Source: Thysanoteuthis rhombus (Eukaryota; Mollusca; Cephalopoda; Oegopsida; Thysanoteuthidae). Taken from it: a stretch of 64,000 bases of DNA. The stretch is from contig OY735219.1 in NCBI GenBank assembly GCA_963457665.1, positions 39,364,477 to 39,428,476 on the forward strand. The letters run 5' to 3'. This document shows, piece by piece, positions 44,889 to 55,849 of the stretch. The position numbers and the translations under genes were made by a program. Each line of letters begins with the position of its first letter. The first letter of the stretch is position 1. Below the pieces are notes generated by a model. That model did not search any database. It saw nothing but the letters and a program-made list of their open reading frames with translations, and was not told the DNA's origin.

Positions 44889-45160
44889 AGTGCCAACACA
44901 AAATATTTTTGCGCTATATCAACCTTGAAAAAGCTGAAAAAATGACAAAATGAACTGAAAACATTGTAAGCCATTTTGTCACTATTTAAATCGATAAAAA
45001 TGGCCATATTAATCTTAAAATGGCTAAAAATTTGAAAAATGTTTGATGAAATGGGACTGAAGGCATTAAAAATGGCTTTGCTCTTTTTTGATTTTTACTT
45101 TGCCAAAACAAGAAGCAGGCTAAATTTAGTATGGAAAGTTCTAAATTGGCAACACTTGTT
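44889..45160 (+). repeat. hAT-like MITE candidate, copy 1
   Basis: Begins CAGTGCCAACACAAAATATT and ends AAATTGGCAACACTTG. The ends and the AAAATGGCTAAAAATT-type interior resemble the copy at 48271-48483. An 8-bp target duplication is not visible. Confidence 0.4.
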
Positions 45161-45730
45161 TGCAACATATGTATCTAAGTTTTGCCAAAAGGTATCCTTC
45201 TAGAGAGGTGTCATGGTTTTCTCTTCATTTCTGCATTAATTATAAGGGTCAGTCTGGGAAGAGATTGGTGAGGGGGGGGGGGTCTGTACCCCTGACTTGG
45301 CTTCACACGTATTTATGTTAAGAATGATAAAGGGAAAATGACTGCAATTTCTTTTGCTTTTCATTGGTTATATTCGAGGCATGAACACCTGGAGATCTGG
45401 GGGCCTGAGGGGCTTATCTTCTTGACCAAATCCCTCCATAAATTTAGCGTAGTTGTTCCCTCCCTAATGTTAGTATAAAATGCAATAGTTGAACTAGTAT
45501 TCATAACGCTGGGGGTGGGGCCTCCTCCATTTTGAATCACCTTCACCTCATCCTCTGATTTTAGGACACATTATTTGTTGATATTGGCTCAAAATAGAAT
45601 TGACCAACGAGATTACTATGTAAGATATTCAATCAGCCAATTATCGGATGTTCCTAATTAGTGCTAAAAAATTCATAACGGCTCTTCCAGTATTGGTCAC
45701 AGGCGTTATGATGACTTTCTTTCTACCATT
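45161..45730. other. unannotated AT-rich DNA
   Basis: Nothing recognised apart from a G run at 45271-45280. Confidence 0.4.
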
Positions 45731-45734
45731 TTTG

Positions 45735-46185
45735 GAAACTGTCAATGGAAACTGTCAGCATAGGTTTCTCCAGTTTTCAAGTAGTTCTGGCTGGCTGGCT
45801 ATGCCTGTATGACATGTATTGACTTTACCAATTGAGCTCTGGAGCTGAAAAATTGAACATTCACTCATTATGTCAAGAAAGAATGTTTATTCTGTTTTTT
45901 TGAAAATTACCCCCTTATATAGGGTTTTAGCAGGGGTTTCAATTTACAGTGTAAGTTTATGCTAAATTGATCACTAGTTTGTGTGCAGCAGCATTTTAAA
46001 AGCATTTTTAAAAAAATTCAGACTTTTTAGTGATCACTGGCGGACAAAATGCAAGAGAAGTAACTTATTCATTAATCACCCCATTATCCAAGTTAGCTAT
46101 TATTACACCCAACACGGCATGCTGCCATAAGATGTCGGTCATGTGACCATTTTTATCATGTGACTAAGCAGACCTGTTTTCTTTA
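45735..46185 (+). repeat. Family 1 repeat, copy 17
   Basis: AACTGTCAATGGAAACTGTC start, GCATAGGTTTCTCCAGTTTT, GTTTATGCTAAATTGATCAC, AACACGGCATGCTGCC and a GACTAAGCAGACCTG end. Confidence 0.85.
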
Positions 46186-46364
46186 ATCATTTCTCCTTTC
46201 TTCTCTCTGGATCTATTTTTCCTTGTTTTGTTATTCCACTGTCATCTTTCACCAAATCTCTCCACTCTATATGTTGACTGCTGAACTTGTTTCAAAATGA
46301 TGCTATCGGTCTTCATTTACAGCTTATCATTATGAAGTTGATATCCATTGGTCATACGTGATAT

Positions 46365-46560
46365 GTCTGGTGAGTCACTCAATAGAAACTGTCACGTGAC
46401 CAATGTCTTTTGGCTACATGCCGTGTTGGGAGTGATCAATTAAAAATTAGAAAAAGGAGTGATCAAAATATAAGATACAGCTTTTGTTAGGCCATGTTTT
46501 CTAGAAAAAAAGGTCTGAATTTTCAAAACACAAGCCCTCTAGCTCCTTTGGCTCCAGAAG
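46365..46560 (-). repeat. Family 1 repeat, copy 18a (partial)
   Basis: Reverse end: GAGTCACTCAATAGAAACTG, GTGACCAATGTCTTTTGGC and GGGAGTGATCAATTAAAAAT. It jumps to CTCTAGCTCCTTTGG, so the middle is deleted. Confidence 0.75.
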
Positions 46561-46589
46561 TACTCATTGGATTCCTCTGACTACCCAGG

Positions 46590-46730
46590 AAAAAAAAGCG
46601 AGAGAACTAACTTATCTATTGATCATACTTTTTTCCAATTTCTAATTGATAACCCCCAACATGGCATGCTGCTGAAAGATGTTACTTTACATTACTGAGT
46701 ATCTAACCGGACCTGGTGTTTCTTAGAATT
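46590..46730 (+). repeat. Family 1 repeat, copy 18b (partial)
   Basis: Forward right end: GAGAGAACTAACTTATCTAT, ATTGATAACCCCCAACATGG, TCTAACCGGACCTGG. With 18a it makes an inverted pair of the same end. Confidence 0.7.
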
Positions 46731-46906
46731 GTAAATTCTTTTTTCCCTAAGCTATCTTCTGTAGGTTTGAAGGTGGTTGTGAATGCAGATCTTTCCACAC
46801 TTAAGACCAAGGAAGCCCTGTGCTGGTGGTGTCTGAAGAGGTAGTTGTGTTGACATCCTTTCCTTTCAATGCCAACTAGGGAAAGCTACTTCTTGAGCAG
46901 GTCTTC

Positions 46907-46912
<6 letters not shown>

Positions 46913-46978
<66 letters not shown>
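46913..46978. repeat. (TA)n microsatellite
   Basis: TA run joined to a PLE terminal-repeat tail. Confidence 0.95.
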
Positions 46979-46979
<1 letters not shown>

Positions 46980-46981
<2 letters not shown>

Positions 46982-47135
46982 ATGATGAAGTACAGGATTC
47001 GATTCACAAGGATGTTTGTGTAGCAAATCCTATAATTCATCATGATTCAAGCTCTTCTCCAAGTCAACTTGATGTTTATTGCTGAATGTATCAAGCACTT
47101 TATGAAATAAACCCATCACACATCGGATATTGTAT
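46980..47135 (+). mobile_element. PLE terminal repeat (P1), tail only
   Basis: GATGATGAAGTACAGGATTC, TTTGTGTAGCAAATCCTA, AAGTCAACTTGATGTTTATT and GTATCAAGCACTTTATGAAA with TAAACCCATCACACATCGG. It shares blocks with 41790-41850 and, inverted, with 29620-29700. There is no hammerhead-like core. Confidence 0.65.
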
Positions 47136-47154
47136 TATACTATATTATATTCCT

Positions 47155-47195
47155 GATTCCTATATATTTATATATATATATACATATACATATAT
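47155..47195. repeat. TA/CATA microsatellite
   Basis: Short interrupted TA run preceding a TA-linked repeat. Confidence 0.85.
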
Positions 47196-47425
47196 TCTAT
47201 AAGGCTTTACAGCTTTAAACACTAAATATTAAAAAACCTTTTTCAAAAATTCTTTTGTGTCACTTCAGTCTCTTATTTCCCAATACCTGTCAAAGCAATT
47301 TATGTAATTTTCTTCCATGTTTTTCACCCTGTTTTACATATACTTTGTTTTTATGGTACTAGGTATTAATTGCCTATGTTGGGATCATCAGTTTTTTACC
47401 ATGTAACTCTTTTGGGGATTTTCTC
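47195..47425 (+). repeat. TA-linked repeat, copy 4
   Basis: GGCTTTACAGCTTTAAACAC, TTTTGTGTCACTTCAGTCTC, AAAGCAATTTATGTAATTTT and GTTGGGATCATCAGTTTTTT with ACCATGTAACTC. It is closest to copy 3. Confidence 0.75.
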
Positions 47426-47449
47426 TTCACCTTTCATTTATTATTTTCA

Positions 47450-47505
47450 TCAACACACACACACACACGCACACACACACACACACACACATATATATGT
47501 ATGTA

Positions 47506-47536
<31 letters not shown>

Positions 47537-47556
47537 GAGTGTGTGTCTGTATATAC

Positions 47557-47626
<70 letters not shown>

Positions 47627-47642
47627 ATATATGTATATGTAT
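47450..47642. repeat. (CA)n and (TA)n compound microsatellite
   Basis: CA run followed by interrupted TA runs. Confidence 0.95.
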
Positions 47643-48268
47643 GGACTCCTTATATAAACATAATATGTGATAAAGCTAGATAAATGTTAGTTCGGATTCT
47701 TAGTGTGTTCTGTGATTGTAGTGCAACAACAATGTTGAGACTGTATAAAATAATCATGATACAAAATACTGTTTCCCCTTCAGTCACTATAAAAAATCAA
47801 TGACATCCAAGCCTTTAAAACTTTTTGGTGACTGCCGGAATATTTCCTATTTTCACCTTTGCCAATTCAAGTGAATATAACTTGGGGTTGATTCAAATCA
47901 ATCCATCATGCTACATATCATTGTATAGATTTTTAAATAAGCTAAATAACCGCACAGTTTTTGGCTCCATTTAAGCATAATTGCAATTTGCAGATTGCAC
48001 AATATTACCAGATATAAACTTAACAGTGAAAATTGGCATTTCGTTGCACTTTTTTTTGAAAACTTTCTATAAACAAAACAAAGATCATCAAGCGATGAAT
48101 ATGCATAAAGAGTTTCAAACAAATACATCTCATACTTTACAAGTTATGGACCAATCTCTGAGCGGTATCATAAGCTTATCACTCCGTGGCCTCTATACAA
48201 AACATTCGTACTAGTATTTCTATAAACATATGCTTTCAATGAATTAGCCCTCTCCCATTTCTTCCTTG
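47643..48268. other. unannotated AT-rich DNA
   Basis: Nothing recognised. Confidence 0.4.
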
Positions 48269-48270
48269 TG

Positions 48271-48483
48271 CAGGAATCAGTGTTGGCAACTCAAAAGATA
48301 TTTTTGCACGAGTTTGATTGTTAAGATGCACCAAATAAAATTTAAAATAGCTTCGAATTGCCATAAAAACCTCCACCATGATGCTTACATTATTAAAATA
48401 TGGTGGGGAAAAATGGCCAAAATGCAGCAAAAAAAGATGCTAAAAGTGGTTGATTTTTGAACTGCCTTAATTGGCAACACTCC
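48271..48483 (+). repeat. hAT-like MITE candidate, copy 2
   Basis: Ends AGTGTTGGCAACTC and ATTGGCAACACT are 11-bp imperfect inverted repeats; CAGTGTTGG-type ends are usual in hAT elements. The interior is shared only loosely with 44889-45160. Confidence 0.45.
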
Positions 48484-50095
48484 TGGGATAATGGGTTCAT
48501 CCTCTCTGACAGCTGAGATAAAATGCTGATAGGAAATAATGAGTGCTTCTTTTCAATGATGCCATGAGACACGTTCTTGGTTATTGTCTATGTTTGACAT
48601 AATTCTTAGTACAGAAAGGTTTTTTTTTTTGTCAGAATCTGATTGGCTATGATATGGTAAGTATTCTAAAACAATATTTCTTTTCCGAATACATTTTTTT
48701 TATTGTCATAGCAATCAATATATTATCATACGTAGAGGAACAATTTTTAAAGGGACAGTCACCAAAGGGTTGAAGGTGTTCAGAACCACTTTATCTGCAA
48801 TCAGTTGCTACATTGATTTGTTTCACTGAGAAAGACTTCATAAACTGATACTTATGTTTCTCTAGAAGAGGAGTTAAATGCTAAAGGGTTTTAATGATGT
48901 TCAAGATACAGCAAAAACTTGCACTCATCACGTTTCTCCTAGATAAACAAAAATATATTTGTGCCACTATTTCAACTATAGTTTAGGGCATGAAAAAAAA
49001 AGCCAAATTCAGAAATAATGAGTCATTTTCAGTGCTTGGACAAAAACTTTGGAACTGTATTCCCATCAAGACCACCCTAATAACAAAACTGTTGAACTTC
49101 AAGACTTCTCCGTGTAAAATTCCTTGAGCAGATCCCAGACAGCCCATCTACAACTGGATACATATCCATAAACTACAACTGCATACAAGAGTATAATGAA
49201 CGTGGTCAACATTTGTGGAGATGACGTTGAGGAACCCACCTTCACCATTAGAAAGTCATCAAAAGTAAGTTCGGCTAACAGGGAGCACTTCAATAGAGTC
49301 TTCCATCATGAAGTTCATTGTTTATACTCCTACTTCCTGCCTTTCTTCTTTAAAGTGGAGATCAGCTTGAGCACACCAGGACCACTTTTTAGGCTTGGTG
49401 CCTTTCCTTGGGAGTTCAGTGAATCGGGATGGCCAAAGCAACTCCCAAGCTACAGGGGCTTTTGTCAGAATAGCCTTCTCTTAGATAAGATGTCATACAT
49501 AAAGTAAATGAATATCAAATAAATAAGAATAAAATAATAATCGCATTATTGTTTTCTTAGGGATTTCAAAGTGACGTCTGTTTTCTTTCATATTGCAAAT
49601 GAGCTATGAACAAATAATCAGTTTTTGATTACACCCATTCAAAACCATGGTTCTCTTAGAGCATCAGTTTTAGAATTTTAATTACTTAGGAAATCCTTTT
49701 CAATTATCAAATTTTCAAGGGAACCCCTTCAAAAAAAAAACAAACCTACCCTTCTACATATATATAATAATATATGTATGTAATGATTGGATTTTGGCCA
49801 TGTTCATTGAATCATTCAAATGTTTATATACACTCGAGTAGAGAAGTAAAAATAAAACTTACTGAGGAAAAATACATATGTGAATGTCTAATGACTGAAC
49901 AGTGTCTGTGTCTCATAAATAAGCAAAATTTTTTATTCCAAAAGGAAAAATGTTCTTGATATTTTTCTCACATAAAAAGCACTGTGTGTTGAAGAAATAA
50001 AATAAAGGCTTGTAAAAGCCATGAAGGAATCATTTGTGTAATGAAGAATTATCAAGTATATTACAAAAATGTCACTTCGTTTTATAGAACACCCA
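48484..50095. other. unannotated DNA
   Basis: The segment 49060-49500 is less AT-rich than its surroundings, with short frames on both strands and no recognised domain. The rest is AT-rich with nothing recognised. Confidence 0.35.
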
Positions 50096-50097
50096 AG

Positions 50098-50160
50098 AAA
50101 GGTTGTGTTGAACCATGGGGTCCCGCGGCACCCAGTTTGAATACTGTTGTCTTGGAGCTT
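50098..50160 (-). repeat. hAT-like terminal fragment
   Basis: The minus strand reads CAGTATTCAAACTGGGTGCC, then GCGGGACCCCATGGTTCAA. This strongly resembles the common hAT end in which CCAAACTGGGTGCCGCG precedes a G-rich block. The other end was not found. Confidence 0.45.
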
Positions 50161-51070
50161 TGAAAGTGATGTCCCTTTTTTTTTGATTATCAGATAGTAA
50201 AAAAAAAGAAAAGGAAGGAATTCACCTTGATCTTAAATATCTTGAAATATATCTTATATATCATATCGAAGAAACTTCATGAGGATAGCTGTACCCTCTA
50301 TAAAATTCGTCATCCAAAACCTAACTTTTGCATGGTTTCCTACATTAGCTGCTAATGCTTTGAGCAAAGTTGCTTTTGATGTTACCAACAAGGCATTACC
50401 CACCTGCAAACGGAATTGATCAAAGAGAAATCAATGGTGCTGTTATAGCAGTGTCAGCCTTTCTAATGTAGAACTCAAATAATTTTACATAAAATCCTAA
50501 AAGGACTGTATGCATTCATGAGCAATTTCTTGAATGACATGTTTCTGACCAAATGTATAAATCCTTGACTTGGCTTAAAAGCAACCAGAAGCCTTCCTAC
50601 AGTTGAATGAAATACCCAACTCTTAACAATGATCCCACTCTTACAACCATCATACATGCGCACAAGGATAAATTTTACCTTGCTATGTACTCTATGCATT
50701 CAATATATTCAACATTTATTTCCTAGTATCATTATATGAATATCAAATTATTCCATCTACTTATATAAAATATCATGTGATGTTCTACATTTTCTATTCA
50801 TAACATTTGTCAAGGAGAAAATCATCAAATGCTAATCATAGAATAATCTCCTTATTTTGATCTCTTTTTGCCAATGCATAAAAAATCAGGGTTCATTCTG
50901 ATTGAACAAGAATAAAAGAAAGCTGAGCAACATTATGTTTTTGATATTTAAGTACAATTCAATTGCAAAATTATTTGAATAATGTCGTCATTTTATAGGG
51001 CATGGGTAAAGTAGAATCAGGTATGATATTATATTAGAAATTAGCATATCTCTGAATTTTTGAGATGAGG
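50161..51070. other. unannotated AT-rich DNA
   Basis: Nothing recognised. Confidence 0.4.
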
Positions 51071-51076
51071 TATTAT

Positions 51077-51300
51077 TATTATTTCTATTGATATTCGGAC
51101 CATCCTTATCTTGGTTGTTTTTCATACATACGCTTAACGCCACCCCTAGGAGGAGCTAAGTGTCATCGAAAAGTTTTACGTGACAACATCCGGGGGATCA
51201 CCAAGCCCACTATCCGTCATCTAGCCCGCAGGGGTGGCGTTAAGCGTATGTATGAAAAACAACCAAGATGAGGATGGTCCGAATATCAATAGAAATAATA
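51077..51300. repeat. Fold-back element with 71-bp arms enclosing histone H4 sequence
   Basis: Arms 51077-51147 and 51230-51300 are inverted copies differing at one position (T at 51107, left TCCTTATC versus TCCTCATC), with an 82-bp spacer. From outside inwards each arm holds TATTATTTCTATTGATATTC, GGACCATCC, then TTGGTTGTTTTTCATACA, then CGCTTAACGCCACCCCT, which is reverse-complement histone H4. The outer portion matches the PLE-like terminal repeat at 31225-31280. The element sits directly against the TTAGAAA end of family 1 copy 19. Near-identity of the arms suggests recent formation or gene conversion. Confidence 0.9.
51149..51249 (+). pseudogene. Histone H4 internal fragment
   Basis: Translated from 51149 the frame gives [16 protein letters not shown], then [17 protein letters not shown]. 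This is histone H4 from about Gly13 to Arg45 (initiator Met not counted). Differences from the canonical sequence are R17C, Q27R, A33T, R36H and I46M. All other residues match, including K16, K20, DNI, GITKP and RRGGVKR. The N-terminal tail and the rest of the histone fold (helices 2 and 3) are missing. There is no start codon, so it cannot make H4. The last 20 bases of the H4 piece are also present inverted in the left arm. After KR the frame passes into the PLE-like tail. The base composition is much less AT-rich than the surroundings. Confidence 0.92.
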
Positions 51301-51705
51301 TTAGAAATTGTCAAAGTAGGTTTCTTTAGTTTCCAAGTCAATCTGGTTGGTTAGCTAGTTGGCTTTGTAACATACGAACGAGCGACACAAATGACAATAG
51401 CATAATATTTGCCCCTTATTGTGTCAATAAAAAAAACTTTTTCTTTTCAGTTTCCCCATAAATAGGTTTTCAGGGGAGGGCAATTTGCAATGCAATTTCA
51501 TGCTAAATCGATCCCTTAGTTTGTGCTAGCATTCATACTTGCTTCTTTGAAATTCAGACTTGTTTTAGTGATCATTGCTCAGCAAAAATCAAGAGAAGTT
51601 ACTTATTCATTGATCAACCTGTTCTCCAATTTTTCTGATTAATCACCCGCAACATGGCATGCTGCCAAAAGATGGTTTCTGTTGAGTAACTAAACTGATC
51701 AGTTT
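51301..51705 (+). repeat. Family 1 repeat, copy 19
   Basis: TTAGAAATTGTCAAAGTAGG start, GTTTCTTTAGTTTCCAAGTC, TTCATGCTAAATCGATCCCT, AACATGGCATGCTGCC and a GAGTAACTAAACTGATCAG end. Its first base follows the H4 fold-back without a gap. Confidence 0.85.
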
Positions 51706-52605
51706 TTTTCTTATATCTCAGTAAATACTTTTTTGAATAAGATATTTTTATCAATTTCTTTGGATGGTATGGAATATTATAATTATCTGAAAATTTTATT
51801 GATTTCAATTTCTATTTTGAGACCAAACTAGTTTAATCATCAACAAAGAAAGGATAATCAAAAAAAGAATATGTTGGGCTATATAACATCAGGGATGGTT
51901 TGTGTCTGCAAAAATTTGTTTTAAAAAAATCTTTCAACGCAATATAATTCATCTAATGAATTCCTATATTTACAACCAGGGATAGGCTAGTTTCCAGTCT
52001 GTGATAAAGAGAAAATGCAACTTTTAGGCTTCCATACTTTGAAATTATGGATATTAGTGTTTGGCTAGACATAATAAATCCTTTTTTGCTTCCAGATTGA
52101 TGGAACTCTTTAGAGATATGGTTTGAAACCTGCCCCAGTGAAATCTTTTAAACTCGAACAGTGTATTTAAAAGATTTTATACTTCTTTACCTTTGGAAAA
52201 CATAAGTGTCTTCTCAAATAACAGTTTGCTTGAATAAATTAGTTGATAAGGAAACCAATAATAACATACTTTTAGTAGAAGTTTGGAATAATAAGAAGTT
52301 AATAGTTGTAATGATTTCATTTTCTTGAAAAGACTAAAACTTTTTTTTAATCCTAAGGGAGAATCAATGAAAGTGAGACCTTCTATTGGTTTTCTTTTAG
52401 GGGGGAACTCACATCTGATAGATCCCTTTGTCTTAGCAACCTGTGATTTTCACAGTTGTTTTCATCATGTTTGTTACCTTGAAAACCAATTTTCATTCAT
52501 TATGGTCCATAATTTCTCTTTTTTTTGATTTTTAGTAATTTTGGGGTATTTTTTAGTGATTGAATTTTGAACTTTGGTAAAAATTGGAGATTTGAAATTT
52601 GCATA
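51706..52605. other. unannotated AT-rich DNA
   Basis: Nothing recognised. Confidence 0.4.
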
Positions 52606-52611
52606 TATCAT

Positions 52612-52642
<31 letters not shown>

Positions 52643-52643
52643 G

Positions 52644-52683
<40 letters not shown>
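52612..52683. repeat. (CA)n(TA)n microsatellite
   Basis: CA run followed by TA run. Confidence 0.95.
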
Positions 52684-52685
<2 letters not shown>

Positions 52686-53940
52686 TATTACTTTTCTTGT
52701 GGGACTCTGTTGAAAAAGCAATAAAATTATTGCAGAAGGCCTTTTTTAAAATAAAAAGAAGATAATCATCAGAATTTTGAATTTTTCAAAAAAAATTTTT
52801 AAAAGTACTTCTAGAGAGTCTTGTCAATACATTTCCCTGCCAAATGATGTTTGTTTCATGAAAATTGGTCCATAAATAAGGGAGAAAAGCTCAGCTAAAT
52901 TTTAGAAATTTAGTCTTAAAGAAATCTAGGTTAAAGTTTTTATAACCAAAAAATCTTATATACGATATTACATTTATTTATTCTACATCATACAAAATAT
53001 TTATTTTATTCATGTTTTATATACAATATTCACATTATGTATTTATACAATATTCTATATTTACATGATAAAAACAATTTTTTTGATAAAAATATCACTG
53101 CTGCCGGTGTCTGCCTGTGTTTCATTGTATGTTATACCCTATATATAAATGGCGCCAGACCAATGATATCTTTCTCAAATGCTTTACTATCATATACCAT
53201 TCAAAAGGAAATTGATTTCTCTATAAGATGATACAAAAAACAAAAAAAGGCAAAATTTGAACAAAATAGGTGTGAGTTCCCGAGGGCCACCATAAAATGT
53301 TATCGAACATTAACTGCTGGTCTGTACAGAAATGTCTGCTCGGATTAGATAGCTCTACTTTCCTTACTTTCTAAAGTTATCAAACTAATAATAGTAGTCA
53401 TACTCATTCTCCTCTCAGGGGGAGAAGTAACTAAAAAGACATCTCATTTGACTAAAGACATGGCCATTGATCGAAACAAGGTTTTGGTAGTAGGTATGAA
53501 GTGAGGCTCTATCTAAGATTTATGATCGGGGATCACAGGGGGTTCATCAGGGATGAGTGGAGTGAACCTGCGCAGCAAGGGGCTCTGGGGCACAATAAGC
53601 CTTTGTGGATGATTTTTTAAAAATATGGCTGATTTTGGGTCCGTTTTCGAGAAATACAAAGAAACTGAAGATATACACCGTATTTCCACATTCTCACCAC
53701 CCTATCTCCACTAATGGTCATGCACAGCTTGGTAGCCTTGATAAATGGTCTGCTATCATTGCAATTCTTACAGCTGAATTTGAAATTTCTGAATTAGGTC
53801 ACTCTTTATAGACATCTGCGCGCTTGGAGATAGAAATATTTGCCGAAAGAAAAATGCACTGAAGACAATTAATTGGCTGTGTCTGTTATTCCAGACTCTG
53901 GTGAGACGTTGATTATTTCCAGAAGGTTTCCAACCCTTAT
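52684..53940. other. unannotated AT-rich DNA
   Basis: Nothing recognised. Confidence 0.4.
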
Positions 53941-53942
53941 TT

Positions 53943-54030
53943 GTTAGAAACTGTCAACCAAAACTGTCATCATAGATTTTCTCCAGTTTCCAAAAAGAAA
54001 TATAACAGAACTGTTGACGGTTTCTAATCA
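53943..54030. repeat. Family 1 mini fold-back, copy 20
   Basis: TTAGAAACTGTCAACCAAAA with ATCATAGATTTTCTCCAG is followed after about 20 bp by AACTGTTGACGGTTTCTAA. Both ends are the left end of family 1, one inverted. It is an 88-bp derivative with no middle. Confidence 0.8.
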
Positions 54031-54059
54031 AGAGAAAAATTGGAAAAGAGATAAGTTAT

Positions 54060-54300
54060 TAGGATGAAATAAGATGATGTTCAAAAGAAGGAAAAAATGG
54101 ATTGATGGAAAAAGGAATAAAAGAAGAAAAAGAAGGAAGAAGGATTGATAGAAACAATGAAGGAAAAAGGGATGATGAAGTAAAGAAGGGAAAAGGAAAG
54201 AAGCAAAAAAAGAAGGAAAAAGGAATGGAGGAAGAAAGCCAAAAGCAATGAAGTAAAAAGAAGCAAAAAGAAAAGAAGGAACAAAGAAAATGAATAGAAA
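54060..54300. repeat. Purine-rich GGAA/GAAA tract
   Basis: Mostly A/G on the plus strand with AAGGAAAAAG and GAAGAAAAAG variants. The Phe/Ser/Leu-rich minus-strand frames are artefacts. Confidence 0.8.
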
Positions 54301-54470
54301 GCAATGAACTAGCATATTTTGAAAGAGTTTTGTACAGTCATTTCTATTTTGCTTGCTGCCAAGCCAGTCATAGGGTTCAAGGAGGAGTGAGGAGCCCTTC
54401 ACCTTGTTTACTTAATGTTGTATTGAGATAGAACGGGATAGCCACAACAGTCTCTTTACATGATCCTTAG

Positions 54471-54590
54471 ATGCTGTGTACATCTGGTATACCCAGTTGG
54501 TCACCCATCTTGGTACTGACCAGGCTTAATGCTATTCAACTTCATTGATTGTAGGCAAACTGACTTATAGAATACGATTTGGCCAGATGA
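54471..54590 (-). repeat. 5S rRNA-derived copy 1
   Basis: On the minus strand about 120 bp follows the 5S rRNA outline: a GGCCAAAT 5' part, TAGCATTAAGCC, then the internal promoter C-box equivalent GTACCAAGATGGGTGACC (54516-54499). It continues AACTGGGTATACC and ends near GTACACAGCAT. The length matches 5S rRNA. The A-box region is degraded. It is a pseudogene or the head of a 5S-derived SINE. Confidence 0.7.
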
Positions 54591-54607
54591 AAAGAGAAAA
54601 AATAAAC

Positions 54608-55062
54608 AGGTCTGATTGGTTACTCAATAGAAACTGTCACATGACCAATATAATTTGGTCACATGCTGTGTTGAGGATGATGAATTAAAAAAACGGGGTG
54701 ATCAATGAGAAAGTTACTTCGCTCACCTTTAGTTGGGCAATGATCGCTGAAAAAGTCTAGATTTTCAAATAACAAGCGTGAGTGTTGCGGGACACAAACT
54801 AAAAGATCAAGTTAGCATAAACAAACATTGCAAATTGACCCCCCCCACGAAAAACCTGGGGGGGGGGGATTTTGAGAGAACAAAAAAACATGTTTTCTTG
54901 ACATGATAAGGAGTAAAAGTTTGAATTTTCAGCCCTGTAACTCCATCGGTGCAGCCTATACATTTAATAAAACCATAGCCAGCCAGCCAGCCAGCCAGCC
55001 AGACTAACTTGAAAACTGAGGAAACCAATGTTGACATTTTGGGTGACAGTTTCAGTTTCTGG
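54608..55062 (-). repeat. Family 1 repeat, copy 21
   Basis: Full length, reverse: AACAGGTCTGATTGGTTACT, TGATCAATGAGAAAGTTAC, ACATTGCAAATTGACC, five CAGC units and GGGTGACAGTTTCAGTTTC. Confidence 0.85.
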
Positions 55063-55465
55063 TTTCTGATCGAATGTGAGTGGGAATAACAGAAATGAAA
55101 ATGAGAAAAAAAGAAAATGCATTCAATATTAAAAGAAAAAGGGTCAAATTCTAAAGACGGTGACGCCTGAATGAGAGAGGAAAAAAGAATGAAGTGTACA
55201 TAAAAAAAAGTAGAATGAAAAAGACACGCATTGATATATTCTAACACTCACATGCATGGAAGGAAAATACTCTTGCATTTTATAAGAAGTTAATTTCCGT
55301 AGCTGACATGCCTCAGAACACAATTTTAGCCAATCCTGGATACATAATTTTCAAAGATGCCGCTAGAAGTCCCCACTTCTGTGCATTTGAGAATTTTTTT
55401 TTGGTGGACGGAGGGAGGAACATAATTCTCACTCATTCTTAATACTGACATTATGCAAGTATGTC
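55063..55465. other. unannotated AT-rich DNA
   Basis: Nothing recognised; purine-rich near 55090-55210. Confidence 0.4.
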
Positions 55466-55469
55466 TGAC

Positions 55470-55570
55470 TAAAGCTTCCCTACTTATTGAGGGAAGTGTG
55501 TGTGCAAAATTCCATGTTTCTACAATAGACAGTTAAGGCTGTTTAAATGATACACACATAGACAAAAAAA
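55470..55570 (+). repeat. Family 3 repeat fragment
   Basis: TTATTGAGGGAAGTGTGTGT, GCAAAATTCCATGTTTCTAC and AGACAGTTAAGGCTG match the left part of family 3. Confidence 0.55.
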
Positions 55571-55849
55571 CACAGTAGGCTGATTATTGAAAAAATATGA
55601 AATACAAAAACAGATTCTGTTTTACTGAAAAAAGATCTTTAAATTCGGCTGTGGAATAGTTTCTAGATATTTTTCTAGATAACTGACATGAAAATCTAAA
55701 TGATTTGATTCAATTAACGGACAAAAGCCACGCCATCAAAGACATTTAAATTCTAAACCAAGTGAACATAGGAAGTAACCATAGAATGGTAAGGTGTAAG
55801 ATGCAAGTAAACACCTAAAAGGAACACAGAAGAATGTTCCACACCAAAC

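Noticed and set aside
54471-54590. Functional 5S rRNA gene
   Set aside because: The A-box region and several stems are degraded; only the C-box segment and overall outline remain.
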